This document shows, piece by piece, positions 12,801 to 25,217 of a stretch of 64,000 bases of DNA. The position numbers and the translations under genes were made by a program. The notes beneath the pieces were generated by a model. It saw only the letters and a list, made by a program, of their open reading frames with translations. It did not search any database and was not told the DNA's origin. Position 1 is the first letter of the stretch. Each line of letters opens with the position of its first letter. Source of the DNA: Cucumis sativus (lineage: Eukaryota; Streptophyta; Magnoliopsida; Cucurbitales; Cucurbitaceae); assembly GCF_000004075.3 (NCBI RefSeq), contig NC_026658.2:15674075-15738074 (forward strand), given 5' to 3'.

Positions 12801-12960
12801 ATATTTTTATCCTTTATCCATTTAATTTATAATTGTATTTTTAATTATTAAAAAATATAATTCTTTGAACCCTATTTTAATAATGACCTAAAATTGAAAA
12901 AATTAAATGTAAATTAAAATATTTTTTAATAGCCAAATTACATTTATTTAAAAGATAAAA
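9801..12960. other. Intergenic, AT-rich
   Basis: No gene recognised in about 3.1 kb. It holds homopolymer tracts, such as a run of about 20 A near 12370, and (TA)n runs near 11110 and 11676. The short open frames lack any domain. Confidence 0.5.
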
Positions 12961-13850
12961 GAAAATCAATGTGTTCCACAACTCGAACGTCGTCAATTTC
13001 AATCTGGTTGTCGTCATCAACTCTAATCTATGTTGTTATGGCTCCTCTTGGTTCTCTGATTCTTGTTGGTACTTTTGTCGATCTAATACCTTTGGAGGTG
13101 TTTCATAGTATAAATATTCGTTATGTTTTCCATGGTCACATCCGTGTCAATGCATGTAAGAAGTTGATGGATCGACATCCATGTATATGAAGATGATAGA
13201 CTGATCGTCAAATCATAATATCATGTACCTACCTCAAAATCACAATATTATGCTTCAAATGTTGGTTTCATCATCATCAGACTATCATAACCAGATTGGC
13301 TATGTTTTTGTGTCATGGGAGGCACTTTTTCCACATTATGGTAAGCTTCATCAAGTCCAACTTCTTCCGCTCAGACATGTCCCCAATGACACAAAAACAT
13401 AGCCAATCTGGTAGATAGTACATATTATGTTAAAATCTATGCTCTTGCATATCGCTGATGACGATTTCCTCCTCTGCGTCATCATTATGTTTGAGAAATT
13501 GTGTCGCTAACCACATGAGACTTAATGTTGATCTCTTTATTTTATTAGCAAATGAGACCACACCAAGTAACATCTGACATTAATTTTTCCAATCTTCATG
13601 CACTTAACTGACAACAGGTTCCCCATTAACAAGTATCCCTAACAACACTTTTACGTCCGAATCTTGAAGTAGAGACAATATGTTACGATGAAGTGGGATA
13701 TTGCATTGGATTACCCCCTCTCTACGTATACAAGCCAACTTACCTAATGTTCTATCATCTCACACAAATGAAGATCGATGAAAAGATTGATAATATAGAA
13801 CATTAGGATCAATCTTAGGATCAATCACTCGTGGGTTTAAAGCCATAATC
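12961..13850 (-). pseudogene. Decayed plant-mobile-domain-like coding remnant
   Basis: On the - strand a broken reading near 13560-13760 gives LQDSDVKVLLGILVNGEPV, which resembles the LQDV..LLGL.V.G.PV core of the plant mobile domain (aminotransferase-like family often carried by Mutator-like elements). It is interrupted by stops and frameshifts. A 26-bp perfect inverted repeat (13291-13316 and 13386-13411) lies at its downstream end. I assign the domain by eye. It is on the same strand as the transposase remnant at 14.3-14.9 kb, which supports one composite element. Confidence 0.4.
13291..13411. repeat. Perfect 26-bp inverted repeat
   Basis: The arms at 13291-13316 and 13386-13411 are exact reverse complements, beginning CCAGATTGGC, with a 69-base spacer. 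Sequence just outside is also similar with one small gap (CTATCATAA against CTATCTA). Transcribed, it would form a long hairpin. Confidence 0.9.
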
Positions 13851-14299
13851 TACATAGAAAATAGTAATTAGAAAGTAAAAAAGTAGGTACAACAAAAAAT
13901 ATTACATAATGGATTATATAAAATAAGTTTATCGAACCACTTGGTACACATACAAAAAATAAATTGAATACACAAATTTTTAATTATCTGGTGTTCGACT
14001 CTGTAGCAAATGACATTTTCTTCGATTATGACTTTGTTGACCACAAAATCCACATTGTACTTGAGCACTCGATTCCCTTCAATCCATCTCTTTATGATAT
14101 TGTGAATTCTTTAGTCAATCGAGTTTTCTCAACAATGATGAGTTAGGATGTAAGACGGGCATAACATGTGTGATCTAGTAATCTTCATGTGGTACAAGTT
14201 GAAATTAAGGAGAGTAACATGAATCATACTTTGAAAGTTTTTAGTAGTCCTTAATGAAATCTTCGTAGTTCATGTTAAATTGTGAACATACAACCATAA

Positions 14300-14950
14300 A
14301 ATATAACATTGTATGCCAAAAGTCATTTATTACATCTGAAGCATTCAACCTTAATATTTGAATATTTCCTTCTTTTACATTAAGGCTATGACGTCTGGTT
14401 TTCACATGAAACACGGCTTTATGTCGATCAACACCTCATGTTTACTAGATCTTGCAACCCATTTCAAGCTTTTATTAAGTGCGTAACTGCAAAGTGACTT
14501 CACTTAGTATTGTAGACTTTGTTTAAAACTAATCGCGTACGTGTTAGAAATAATTACCGGGTGTATTTATCTCAATGCTGGAATGAAAATCTAATTTCTT
14601 CTCTTCTTTTCTCAAAATAATTGATACATCGACAATATTCAAGCTCCTTTTAAGACTTCATTCATGCACTTTAATAGATTTGTCGTCATTTATCCGTACC
14701 TAAATATGTTGTCATGTGCTTGAGTCAATTGTCCAATATTAGTTGTTGTTAATTCACGTGATGTCTTCAATTGCTTTATTAAATATTTGAATTTAGAATT
14801 GACATTCGACACGATATACATAAATTTTCAATGTATTAAACTTAAATCTTTTATAAAAGTTGTTGACAATATGATACAAATAGAACCTACGGTGAAACTA
14901 AGGTTCTATACATTCGTTAACTAAACATATCTCATCATGGAATACAATTT
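14300..14950 (-). pseudogene. Mutator-like (MuDR) transposase remnant
   Basis: Reading the - strand near 14620-14740 gives LTQAHDNIFRYG, a stop, then MTTNLLKCMNEVLKGA. This matches the AyD..HRYGvMTTN..E.mN.vLKGaR signature near the C-terminal part of plant MULE transposases. Downstream on the same strand, broken readings resemble the following region with the VNL..C stretch. Several in-frame stops are present. I cannot place terminal inverted repeats or target duplications. Confidence 0.65.
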
Positions 14951-15774
14951 TTTTTAGTGTTGCAAAAATCAAATAATCCCGGAGGGTTGTTTGGGACAAT
15001 AACTATCTAAGACTATAATAACCACCTCCTTGTTATAGTAAGTATTTTTTTTTTTTTGTAATCCTCAATTCTATTTCAAAACTCCAATTTGCTATGATAT
15101 TTACGTTCATCATTATTTTACTTTTAGTTATAATATTTACTATTTTTTTTCTCAAACTAAAATATTTTAGTTCGGGTCAAATACATATTTTATTATATCT
15201 CAAATTAAAATATTCTACACCCCAAACACAAACCATTATAACTCAACTATAATTACATATGATTATAATAGCTAACTCCGAGAGCATATATATCTTATAA
15301 ACATGTTTACATGTATCTCTTGTTGCATGTGTTATTGTTACTTTCGTAAATTAATTAATTGTCAAATCATTAGTTCCCATGGGACAATTTTTTTTTACAT
15401 CTTTTTTAAAAAATATTATGTTATTTTTTTTTTGTGAATAATAAGAGTGGTCAATGTACATATAGAGAATTGATTTATCTCAAGATGCACCTAAAAGTAT
15501 TTTGCTTTATGAAAAGAACTTGAGTGCCACCTTGTCGCATCCATCTATTTTGTAATCTGATCTCCATCCAATAAAAATATAATTTTAATAGAAAGTTTAT
15601 TCCTATTTTTTTCTATCTATAACAAGGAATTCACCTAATAATTGTACTATACTCAACTCATATTTGTCCATTTATTTAAAAGTTTACCTACTACACAAAA
15701 GTAGTTGATAACAAAAAAAAGCCACTTGTTAAACATGAACACATCCACAAGAAAGTTTCCAAAGGTCCTTTGTT
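14951..15774. other. Upstream region of PDC copy 2
   Basis: No gene seen. AT-rich 5' flank of the second intact PDC gene. Confidence 0.5.
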
Positions 15775-15782
15775 TATATATA
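15775..15782 (+). promoter_or_regulatory. TATA box of PDC copy 2
   Basis: TATATATA lies 97 bases upstream of the ATG at 15872. The near-identical spacing in copy 1 (98) argues that 15872 is the ancestral start. A farther ATG at 15821 would leave a leader of only about 15 bases. Confidence 0.5.
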
Positions 15783-15871
15783 ACGTGAAAATTAGACAAT
15801 AACGTAGGAGTGATCGATCAATGGGAATCACGATGTGGATAAATAGTTTAGGCGTCGGTCAACTTTTACGA

Positions 15872-18800
15872 ATGAATAAGCTTGAAAATGGCTATCATTT
15901 CCAAACTCAAACCAGGCCAATGGTAGCCTATAGCCCAAGGATTGAGCGTGTAACCAATGCCTCATTAGCCTCCGATAAAATTATTAGCAGCAAGAATAAT
16001 GGCTCCCCATTGGTCATAGTCCCACCGCCTACCACTGCACCATCGACACTTGGCCATTACTTAGCCAGTCGACTCGTTGAAATCGGTGTGTCTGATATCT
16101 TTTCAGTCCCAGGAGACTCTAATCTGGTTTTGTTTGATTACTTTGTGGCAGAAAAAGGGTTGAACCTTGTGGGGTGTTGCAACGAGCTTAATGCTGGTTA
16201 TGCGGCCGATGGTTATGCTAGGAGCCGTGGTGTTGGAGCTTGCGCTGTGACATTCACTGTTGGTAGCCTTAGTCTTATCAATGCTATTGCAGGTGCTTAC
16301 TCTGAGGATCTTCCTGTGATTTGTATTGTGGGCGGACCAAACTCAAATGATTATGGAAGTAAGAAGATTCTTCATCATACAATTGGGTTGCCGGATTTCA
16401 GTCAAGAACTTCGATGCTTTCAAAATGTCACTTGTTATCAGGTAGCTAGCATTTTAAATTAAAAATATTATTCGTTTACTGAGTACCACTTGGATGCTAG
16501 GGCAAGCAATAAAAATGATTTTGGAAGCATCTAAGTTTTTCACATACTGACAATAAAAAGAAGTGATGTTGAGCAGAAGTCCTAAATAACTTTTCTTTTT
16601 TTTCCTTTCTTTCTTGTGGTTGTGTATAGGCCATTATTGACAGTTTGGAAGATGCACAGTGGCAAATAGATAAAGCAATTTGCAAGTGTTTGGAAGAAAG
16701 CAAACCAGTTTACATTAGCATTTGTTGCAATTTGGTGGCTATTCCTCATCCTTCTTTCTCTGCCCAACCACTCATCCCCCTCTCACTTTCTCCCAAGTAA
16801 TTATTTTTCATCCCAACAAATATTATTCCAATTTAATTTAAAGGACATAGTAATTATGAAAATAATGATAAGAGATTTCTTCCCTCAACAAGCATGCAAA
16901 TTTAACTTAATGTAGCCTAATGGTCATGTCTATTGCTATCTTAATTTCTCTTCATCTACATTAATAATTTTGGTAAAAGTACAGTAAGATAAATGAAGAT
17001 GACCACAAGACATATGACCCTTGCATTAGGAGGCTATAACATTCACAGTTATTCCCAACTAAAAAAGGGTAGAAGACAATATATTAGATTTTATTTGTTT
17101 GTGAAGAGTAGGTCATGACTTAGTATGGTTCATTGATTTAAAAAAAAAAAAAAAAAAACTCAAAATCAAAATCTTTTTTTTTTTTAAGTTTAAAAATATA
17201 ACCTATCATGATTAACCAATAATAATCTTCTATCCTATTGCTAATATACCTATCATATAATTAGATAAGATCTAAATTTTGCTACATTCAAATTTTTATT
17301 TGCATGGTTTATATCTACAAATACTCAGATATAATTACTTTATTTGCAACTGTGTCAATCTAAATATACTCCTCAAATATCAAATTTAAAAAATAAGAAA
17401 GTTAATCCATGATTAATTGTTGCTTAACGATATTACAGGCAAAGTAATCAAATGGGTTTAGAGATGGCAGTGGAAAAAGCAGCTGACCTTCTAAATACAG
17501 CCATCAAGCCCGTAATGATCGGCGGAAAGAAGCTACGACCCGCCAAAGCCGAAGCAGCATTCCTAGAGCTAGCCGACTCTTGTGGCTACGCCGTCGCGGT
17601 TACACCATCGGCAAAAGGCATGTTCCCGGAGAACCACCCACATTTCATCGGAACTTACTGGGGAACAGTGAGCACCGCCTTCTGCGGGGAGACGGTGGAA
17701 ATAGCGGACGCCTCAATTTTCGTGGGAGCCAATTTAGACGAACTGGAAACAGTCGGCTACTCACTTGCCTACAAAAAGAACAAAGCCATAATCGTAAAAC
17801 CAGATAGCGTTGTGTTTCCAAACGGGGAGAGTTATGGGGCGGTTCAAATGAAAGATTTTCTTTGGGCTTTGGGTAAACGGTTGAAGCCCAATTCGAGGGC
17901 GTATGAGAATTATCGCCGGATTTACATAGCGGAGTCGAGTCCACCGGAATCGGAGGCGGGGGAGGAATTGCGAGTAAACGTTCTTTTCAAACATATTCAA
18001 AAAATGTTGAGCAGCAACATGACTGTGATAGCGGAGACTGGTGACTCTTGGTTTCATTCTCAAAAACTTAAACTACCAAAATCATGCGGGTATTTCTTTT
18101 CTCATCCAATTTAAATCTTTGCTTCCCCAAAGCTTTGATTATATTATTTGATCTAAAATATCATTTTTATCCCTTGCTTTCAAGGGATTTCATCTCCATG
18201 CTATTTTATTTATTTATTTATTTATTTTTGTTATGCATAGAATTTTAGTTAATTCCATTTTTGTCTCTAAACAATTCGTATAGTTACCAATTTTCTTTTT
18301 TAAAAAATAACTATTTTGATCTTTTAAGTTAATCAATTTTAACGAATTCATTAGATACGACTGTGATATATTTGAAAGATGGAAAAGTAACAAATGAAGG
18401 AGCAAATTAACTGAAAGTGATGAAATGTGTAGGTATGAGGTACAATTGTTGTATGCATCAATTGGATGGTCTTTGGGAGCAACTTTAGGATATGCACAAG
18501 CTGCTCCACACAAGCGTTTACTTCTTTGTATTGGTGATGGAAGTTTTCAGGTCAACTTTTTTATATCAATACATACCTTTCTGCTATATTTGATTTATTA
18601 TTTTTGTTACATGCTTATTCTAAAGTTCAAATTTAAATACTTTTAATTACTTTTTAACTTTATATTAAAAGGATTATATCGTGACAGATGGCTCCACAAG
18701 ATGTGTCTACAATGTTAAAATTGGGACAAAAAAATATTATATTTTTGATAAATAATGGGGGATACACAATTGAAGTAGAAATCCACGATGGTCCGTACAA

Positions 18801-19135
18801 TATTATCAATAATTGGGATTACACTGCATTTGTTGACGCTGTAAACAATCATCAAAGCAATTGTTGGACTACAAAGGTGAATTCTCCTCGTACCTTTATT
18901 TCTCATGTACACTTTCTATAAATGATTATTTTAAAATAAAATGTTGTTTGCATGTTAGGTTCATACGGAGGAAGAGTTAGTAAATGCAATTGAAATAGCA
19001 ATGAAAGATCGAAATGATTGTTTGTGTTTCATAGAGGTCATTGCTCATAGAGATGATACAAGTAAAGAGTTACTTGAGTTTGGAAGCAGGATTGCAGCTA
19101 TGGGTAGTCATCCTCCAAAGCTTTTGAAAAATTGA
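15872..19135 (+). CDS. PDC: Pyruvate decarboxylase, copy 2
   Basis: Six exons: 15872-16441, 16630-16796, 17439-18089, 18433-18550, 18688-18876 and 18959-19135. The product is 623 residues, with exon sizes 2-5 identical to copy 1. It is a ThDP-dependent cytosolic pyruvate decarboxylase of ethanolic fermentation. Catalytic landmarks: VPGD with D82, NELNAGY with E105, the HH pair at 168-169, GDGS near 497-500 and NNGGYTIE ending at E531. It keeps Asn before ELNAGY, as in typical plant PDCs, where the other two copies have Ser. Like its neighbours it has GDS instead of GDF, and DELET in place of the usual NDYSS. Two in-frame ATGs upstream (15821 and 15833) could add up to 17 residues. I chose 15872 because the following LENGYHF matches LENGFHT of copy 1 and the TATA spacing agrees. 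Introns 2 and 3 are expanded (642 and 343 bases) by A/T tracts. Confidence 0.94.
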
Positions 19136-22100
19136 TTTAACAGCATAGTTCAACTGCCTTATGGTAAATATAGTGCAATATTAGTAAGATCAAGAGGTTT
19201 TTATGGTCCTTTATATTGATTATATTTTTTATAAAAAAATGTTGGAAATGTGTGCAAATTTATGTAAGAATTTCATCAATATTTTGGCCTTTCTTTTTAA
19301 AATTAGGAGATAAACTAAGACCAAATAATATAATATTGAGCAAGAGAAGAACCTTTTGTAATATCCACATTTCTCTGTTATATTTGTTATATATATTTGG
19401 GCTCTTGATTCTTGTAGCTACGATTTGTCACTTAAGTTTCTAACATTAAACAACTTTACCTATTTAATAATTTGTCTCAACTTACTTATCATGGTTTAAA
19501 TTCACTTATTTGAAATATTAAACTTTATCAAAGTATGGTTTCGTTGAACACCTCAAGTTTTAATAAAGATAGTTTTACTCTTAAGACCAGGAAAAAAAAT
19601 TGTATCTTCTCGATTCTCTTTGTGCTTCTTGATGGAGTGTCATTCCACGACAAACAAAAAACTATATGGACGAGCTCAATATGATTTAGAGATTATGAAA
19701 TTATTTGTTAAAAAGTTGGTTTGATAATATATAATTGTGTTGAATGTTTGGTAGTATCTTAAATTTGTCCAAGAGGTACGTGTGAATTTGTCACTTGAGT
19801 TTAATGATTATGATACTCTTAATTTTAGAAAAGTGTATGTGAGGAGTCTCTATTTTGGGTTCTATATATATGGTTCTTATTAATAAATTTTTTGAAAGAG
19901 CTAGGGTAGAGGAGATAATGTTACTAAGCAAAGACCAACCGTGAGGGATTTTGTGTTAGAATTGACAGATGGAGTAGTGAGAGAGATTCTGCCTAAGATT
20001 AGCTAGTTGGTAAATAAAGTTTAGGGTCAAATATATCATTTTGCATAAGATTGACATTGCTAGTTGGTCTCTTTCCTCCCTTTAATCTGGAATTTCTCTC
20101 CTTCTGACCAATATATACTGTATTAAACGGGGACTTCTGCTCAATTCTATATTGAAGTCTCTATGTTGAATTAAGCTATGTGTTATATTGGTTATCATGC
20201 TCTGATCTAGCTGCTCATTTGTTATCATTGTTTGATTTGCCGGATGTTGTTAGCTCAAAAACCTATGTTCTTACCAATGAGTATATGATTTATATGTTTC
20301 TATTGTGTTCTTTCCTTGAGCTTTAACTTGTTGTAGGGGCAAGATGGCGAAGGTCTAGTCCCCAACCTTTTCCAAGAATTTAATGATGTTATTGGTTTGA
20401 GATAATTGTTGTTATTGGACATTGTTTACGACATTTGGTTGTTATGGTTTTTAACTGAACTGCGATATCTTGTCCTAAAATGTAATTGCTAAAGGTCGAC
20501 GAAAGCTTGTTAAAGATTAGGGGTTAGGCTATATTTGTTTAAGATTGCCTGGCTTTAGTCTTTGGAGTTGCTTTCCTAGTTGTCTAAAAAAAATATCCTA
20601 CAAGATGTCTTCAATGCTAATCAGCAAATTAATTTATTCCTTGCATGAAAAATCCTACATATTTATTCTTCTTAGATTCTTTCTTTATTTAAGCTCTACA
20701 AAATTTGAATGAGTTATTTCTAATTTTTGTTGTTCATATTTAAGAGCAAAGTCAGGTTCTTATTAGGATTTCCACTATGAAATTTTGTTGAGTTGTTGTC
20801 TGTATATTGTGTTTGTGCTGAAAACATTAGTGTGTAAATTCCATAAATTGTACTGCAAAATGATAACAAGTTATTACACAATAAAATAAATAATACTTAA
20901 TTATAAAAAAAAATTACTTAATTTTGATGAGATTTATACTATAGAGACTAAATTATTAAAAAGGATTGGAGACTAACTAAATTGTTAATGAAAATCTATG
21001 TTGATTGAAAAAAACATCTTTTCGTTTTATTTTCTTTCTTGAAAAACCAATTTTTAAATCCTTACATGTCGAAATGGAGAAATTTAAACTTAGCTTAATT
21101 AGTTTGAGTAATATGGTTGAAGACAGATTTCGAGTTTAAATTCTTCCACTTGATTGTATTTAAACACTTTTCAAAATAATCATACAAATAATATTATGAT
21201 TATTATTATGTTCGAACCTGAAAACAGTTTAAGTTACATTATTTATTATTAAAAAAACCATGTTGCATTCAAGTTAAATGTTTATTTATTTGATAAGTTA
21301 CAAACTCAAACTCAACTATTCTGTATTAAATTAATTAACTAATACTCATTTAATAAGTCTCTTGTTTTTTTTTTTTTTTCGCTTTTGTTTTAAAAAATTA
21401 AACTTATTTCTTTGGTACAATAGTTGGCATTTTTGTTTCGAAATTATGGCTAATTTAATTTCCAAAAAGACGTAAACAACTTTTGTTTTTAAAAACTACT
21501 TTACGTTAAGTACTAAATTTTAATTTGGTTTTTTAAATAATTAATATAACATAGGTAATAAATAAAGAAATTTGGAGATGACAGTAATATTTATAGCTTA
21601 ATTATAAAAAAACTAAAGTCAAAATCAAAATAATCTTCAAGCAAGATTTTAAAATTTTAAACTAAAGTACTTTTAAGTAAGAGCTAAGTCTGTGTATTCA
21701 ACTTATTGTTTCAAATTTAAAAAATTGTCACATACAACAAAACAAGTTGATCAATAATTTAAAAAATCTATTTCGAGTAGGATGTCCAATATATTAACCA
21801 AACAATATTTTAATGTCAGATAATTTGTATGTGTTACATTTTAACTTTAATTAAAACAATATTTTTCTTCATTTTAAAAACTAAAATTTTTAATTAATTG
21901 ATAATCAACACTTTTGTTTTCAAAAACCAATAGAAACAATCCTCTAATATTACTATCTAAGAAGATCTTTACTATACACATTGTGTTTTAACTTTCTCTA
22001 GCATTTATATGATTCAAATATTAATGTGTGTTTGTCTTGATAAAAGCAAACGTTATTTATGCATTTCTATTTTTTTAAAAATATTAAGTTATTAAAATTA

Positions 22101-22158
22101 AGAAACGCAAACCATCATCACAACTTAAATTTCTAACTTATAACCACAAATCAACCAA
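19136..22158. other. Intergenic between PDC copies 2 and 3
   Basis: About 3 kb with no gene recognised. A less AT-rich part (about 19900-20600) contains no sustained open frame. The rest is AT-rich with A and T tracts. No PDC fragment was seen here. Confidence 0.5.
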
Positions 22159-22166
22159 TATATATA
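22159..22166 (+). promoter_or_regulatory. TATA box of PDC copy 3
   Basis: TATATATA lies 121 bases upstream of the ATG at 22280. No ATG lies between the expected transcription start and 22280. Confidence 0.5.
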
Positions 22167-22279
22167 GAGTAGATCAAAGAAGAGAAAACACAATACAAAA
22201 ATACACATTCTTCAAAGTTTTTTCCTTTTTCTTTTCCCTTCTTACTAATAATTTGTTCTCTAAATTATTCATATCAACC

Positions 22280-24676
22280 ATGCCGGTCAACCTACAAAAT
22301 GGACTCCAAGCTGAAACCATTTCCTCCACCATATCAATACCAACGATGGCTACTCGCTCAATGCTCAAACCTCCCACCTCCAATGGCGTTTACAAGCCTC
22401 ACTCCAAATCTCAAACCATTACTACTAACAATGGACCTCAAATGGCTGACCCTTCTGTTGTCCTGTCCACGTTAGGCCACTACCTAGCCCGTCGTCTTGT
22501 TCAAATCGGTATCTCTGATATCTTTTCGGTTCCAGGAGACTCCAATCTCATACTTCTTGATTACTTTGTGGCCGAAAAAGGGTTGAACCTTGTGGGGTGT
22601 TGCAGCGAGCTCAATGCTGGGTATGCGGCCGATGGCTACGCCAGGCGTCGTGGCGTTGGAGCTTGTGCTGTGACCTTTACTGTTGGTGGGCTTAGTTTGA
22701 TCAACGCCATTGCTGGTGCTTACTCTGATGATCTTCCTGTTGTTTGTATTGTTGGTGGCCCCAACTCCAATGAATATGGAAATAACCAGACGATTCTTCA
22801 TCATACAATTGGGTTGCCGGATTTCAGTCAAGAACTTCAATGCTTTCGAACTGTCACTTGCTATCAGGTAGTATCGTTAGAACGAAAAAGTAAAAACAGT
22901 AAATTGGAGATTGATCCATACGTTTATTGCTACTAATTAATGTGACTTAACTATGGTTTATTGTTTTGTGTTTTGTTGTGTATAAGGCAGTTATCAATAA
23001 CTTGAAAGATGCACAATGGGAGATAGATTGTGCAATTTCCAAGTGTTTGGAAGAAAGCAAGCCAGTTTATATTAGCATTGCTTGCAATTTGGCAGCAATT
23101 CCTCATCCTTCTTTCTCTATGCAACAACTTATTCCACTTTCCACCTCTCCCAAGTAATTTCTATTCTTAAAGTACTTCACATTATGTGTAAATAAAAAAC
23201 TCCATAATATATCATCGGAGGGGAATTGGGTTCCAATGAATTTGAAAATTTTCAAAAAAATTCACACAGGCAAAGCAACCAAACGAGTTTAGAGATGGCA
23301 GTGGAAAAGGCAGCAGAACTTCTAAACGGCGCCGTCAAGCCAGTCTTAGTCGGCGGGAAGAAGCTGCGGGTCGCCAAAGCACAAGCCGCGTTCATGGAGC
23401 TAGCCAACACTTGTGACTATGCGGTGGCCGTCACGCCGTCAGCCAAAGGAATGTTCCCGGAGAACCACCCACATTTTATCGGAACTTACTGGGGAGTTAT
23501 CAGCACTGCCTTCTGCAGCGAGACGGTAGAAATAGCTGATGGGTCAATTTTCGCCGGAGCCATATTTGACGAATTGGAAACCGTCGGCTTCTCTCTTTCC
23601 TACAAGAAAAACAAAGCCATTATTGTAGAAACGGATCACGTGGTGTTTCCAAATGGGCTTAGGTTTGGGCCGATTTTAATGAAGGACTTTCTTTGGGCCC
23701 TGACTAAACGGGTGAAGCCCAATTCAACATCGTATGAAAATTATCGTCGGATTTATATTCCGGAGTCAAGTCCTGCCACGTCAGAGCCGGGTGAAGGCTT
23801 ACGAGTCAACGTTCTTTTCAAACATATTCAGAAAATGTTGACCGATGACATGGCAGTAATTTCTGAGGCCGGTGATTCTTGGTTTCATGGTCAAAAACTT
23901 AAATTACCACAATCATGCGGGTAAAATTCTATATTCAAATGGCTCATAACTTTATAATTACTTTGACTATAATATAATGTTTGAAGAAATGTGTAGGTAT
24001 GAGATGCAAATGGTGTATGCATCTATCGGATGGTCTTTAGGTGCTACTCTTGGATATGCACAAGCTTCTTCATCAAATGGTCGTGTGGTTCTTTGCATTG
24101 GTGACGGAAGCTTTCAAGTTAGTTTGAGTTTTAATGTATTTCATTATCCAATTAATTTTGTTAAATAAATTGAATCATATTACGCTAATTTTGCAGATGG
24201 CTCCCCAAGATTTGTCCACAATGCTAAGATTAGGTCAAAGGAACATTATATTCTTGATAAATAATGGTGGATATACCATTGAAGTTGAGATCCATGATGG
24301 CCCATATAATATCATTAAGAATTGGGACTACTGTGCTCTAGTTGATGCCATGCATAATCACAATGGTAACTGTTGGACAAGGAAGGTAAATTTTCAGTTG
24401 CTTTTCATCATTATTTTAATTGAATAACCTTATAGATATCAACTATAGCTCACATTCTTTACCTTACTTGTCATTTTGATCAAATTTGATTTTCAACGTA
24501 TACAGGTTCAAACAGAGGAACAATTGGTGAAAGCGATCGAAATAGCAACAAGAGATCATAATGATTGTTTGTGCTTCATAGAGGCTATCGTTCATAGAGA
24601 TGATACAAGTAAAGAGTTACTTGAATTTGGGAACAAACTTGCTGAAATGAATAGTCGTCCTCCAAAATCTTTATAG
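22280..24676 (+). CDS. PDC: Pyruvate decarboxylase, copy 3
   Basis: Six exons: 22280-22867, 22987-23153, 23270-23920, 23997-24117, 24197-24385 and 24506-24676. The product is 628 residues. It has the most compact introns of the array (76-120 bases). Landmarks: VPGD with D87, SELNAGY with E110, HH at 174-175, GDGS near 504-507 and NNGGYTIE ending at E538. Exon 4 is one codon longer than in the other copies (SSSNGR for APEKR). It ends NSRPPKSL, the usual RPP tail. The same clade-specific changes are present: GDS at the N-terminal motif and DELET in the middle domain. It catalyses pyruvate to acetaldehyde plus CO2 if active, which the intact catalytic set suggests. The start is the first ATG, and MPVNLQNG aligns loosely with the copy 2 MNKLENG start. 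Confidence 0.95.
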
Positions 24677-25217
24677 AAAGAAAGAATAGATGAATTTTAT
24701 CTACTTTTAATTCTCAATAATGTATACTCATGTTTTAAAGTTTTCTAAAGAATAGATTTTGTATTTTGAGGAAAACTTTCAAAGTTAAATTTTGGCTTCA
24801 AGAAAAAGTAGAGTTGTTTTATTTGTTAATTAATAGATATCATTCTTTAATGAATAAGGTTTAAAACGATTGTTATAAGATATATAATGGTATTAAAGTT
24901 GATTCATTGTAAGTAACTCTCATTTTAACAAATAAATTAAAAACGAACATAGTAAAATATATATATATATATATATTAAAGGATAAGTCAAGTGAGTAGT
25001 AATTATTATGAGTATAGTACAAAAAATCAATCTAAGTAATTTATAGTTTGTACTCACAACTCAGGGAAGAATAACAGTTTAACCAATCAAAAAACTAAAA
25101 TGGGAATTGCACCATATTACATAAACAAAAAAAATCGCTCCTCGGTACCATCCAGAGAGCCGATTAACGATAGAGAAAGGCTAATAACCACAAATTGAAC
25201 TTGTTCGAATGAAGATA
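24677..25217. other. 3' flank of PDC copy 3
   Basis: 3' UTR and AT-rich spacer with a (TA)n run near 24957-24976. No gene seen. Confidence 0.5.

Noticed and set aside
17580..18063. Long frames antisense or out of frame to PDC copy 2 exon 3
   Set aside because: Overlap a confirmed conserved exon; typical shadow frames of GC-richer coding sequence.
19900..20600. Possible gene in the less AT-rich spacer between PDC copies 2 and 3
   Set aside because: Stops in all frames on both strands and no motif that I recognise.
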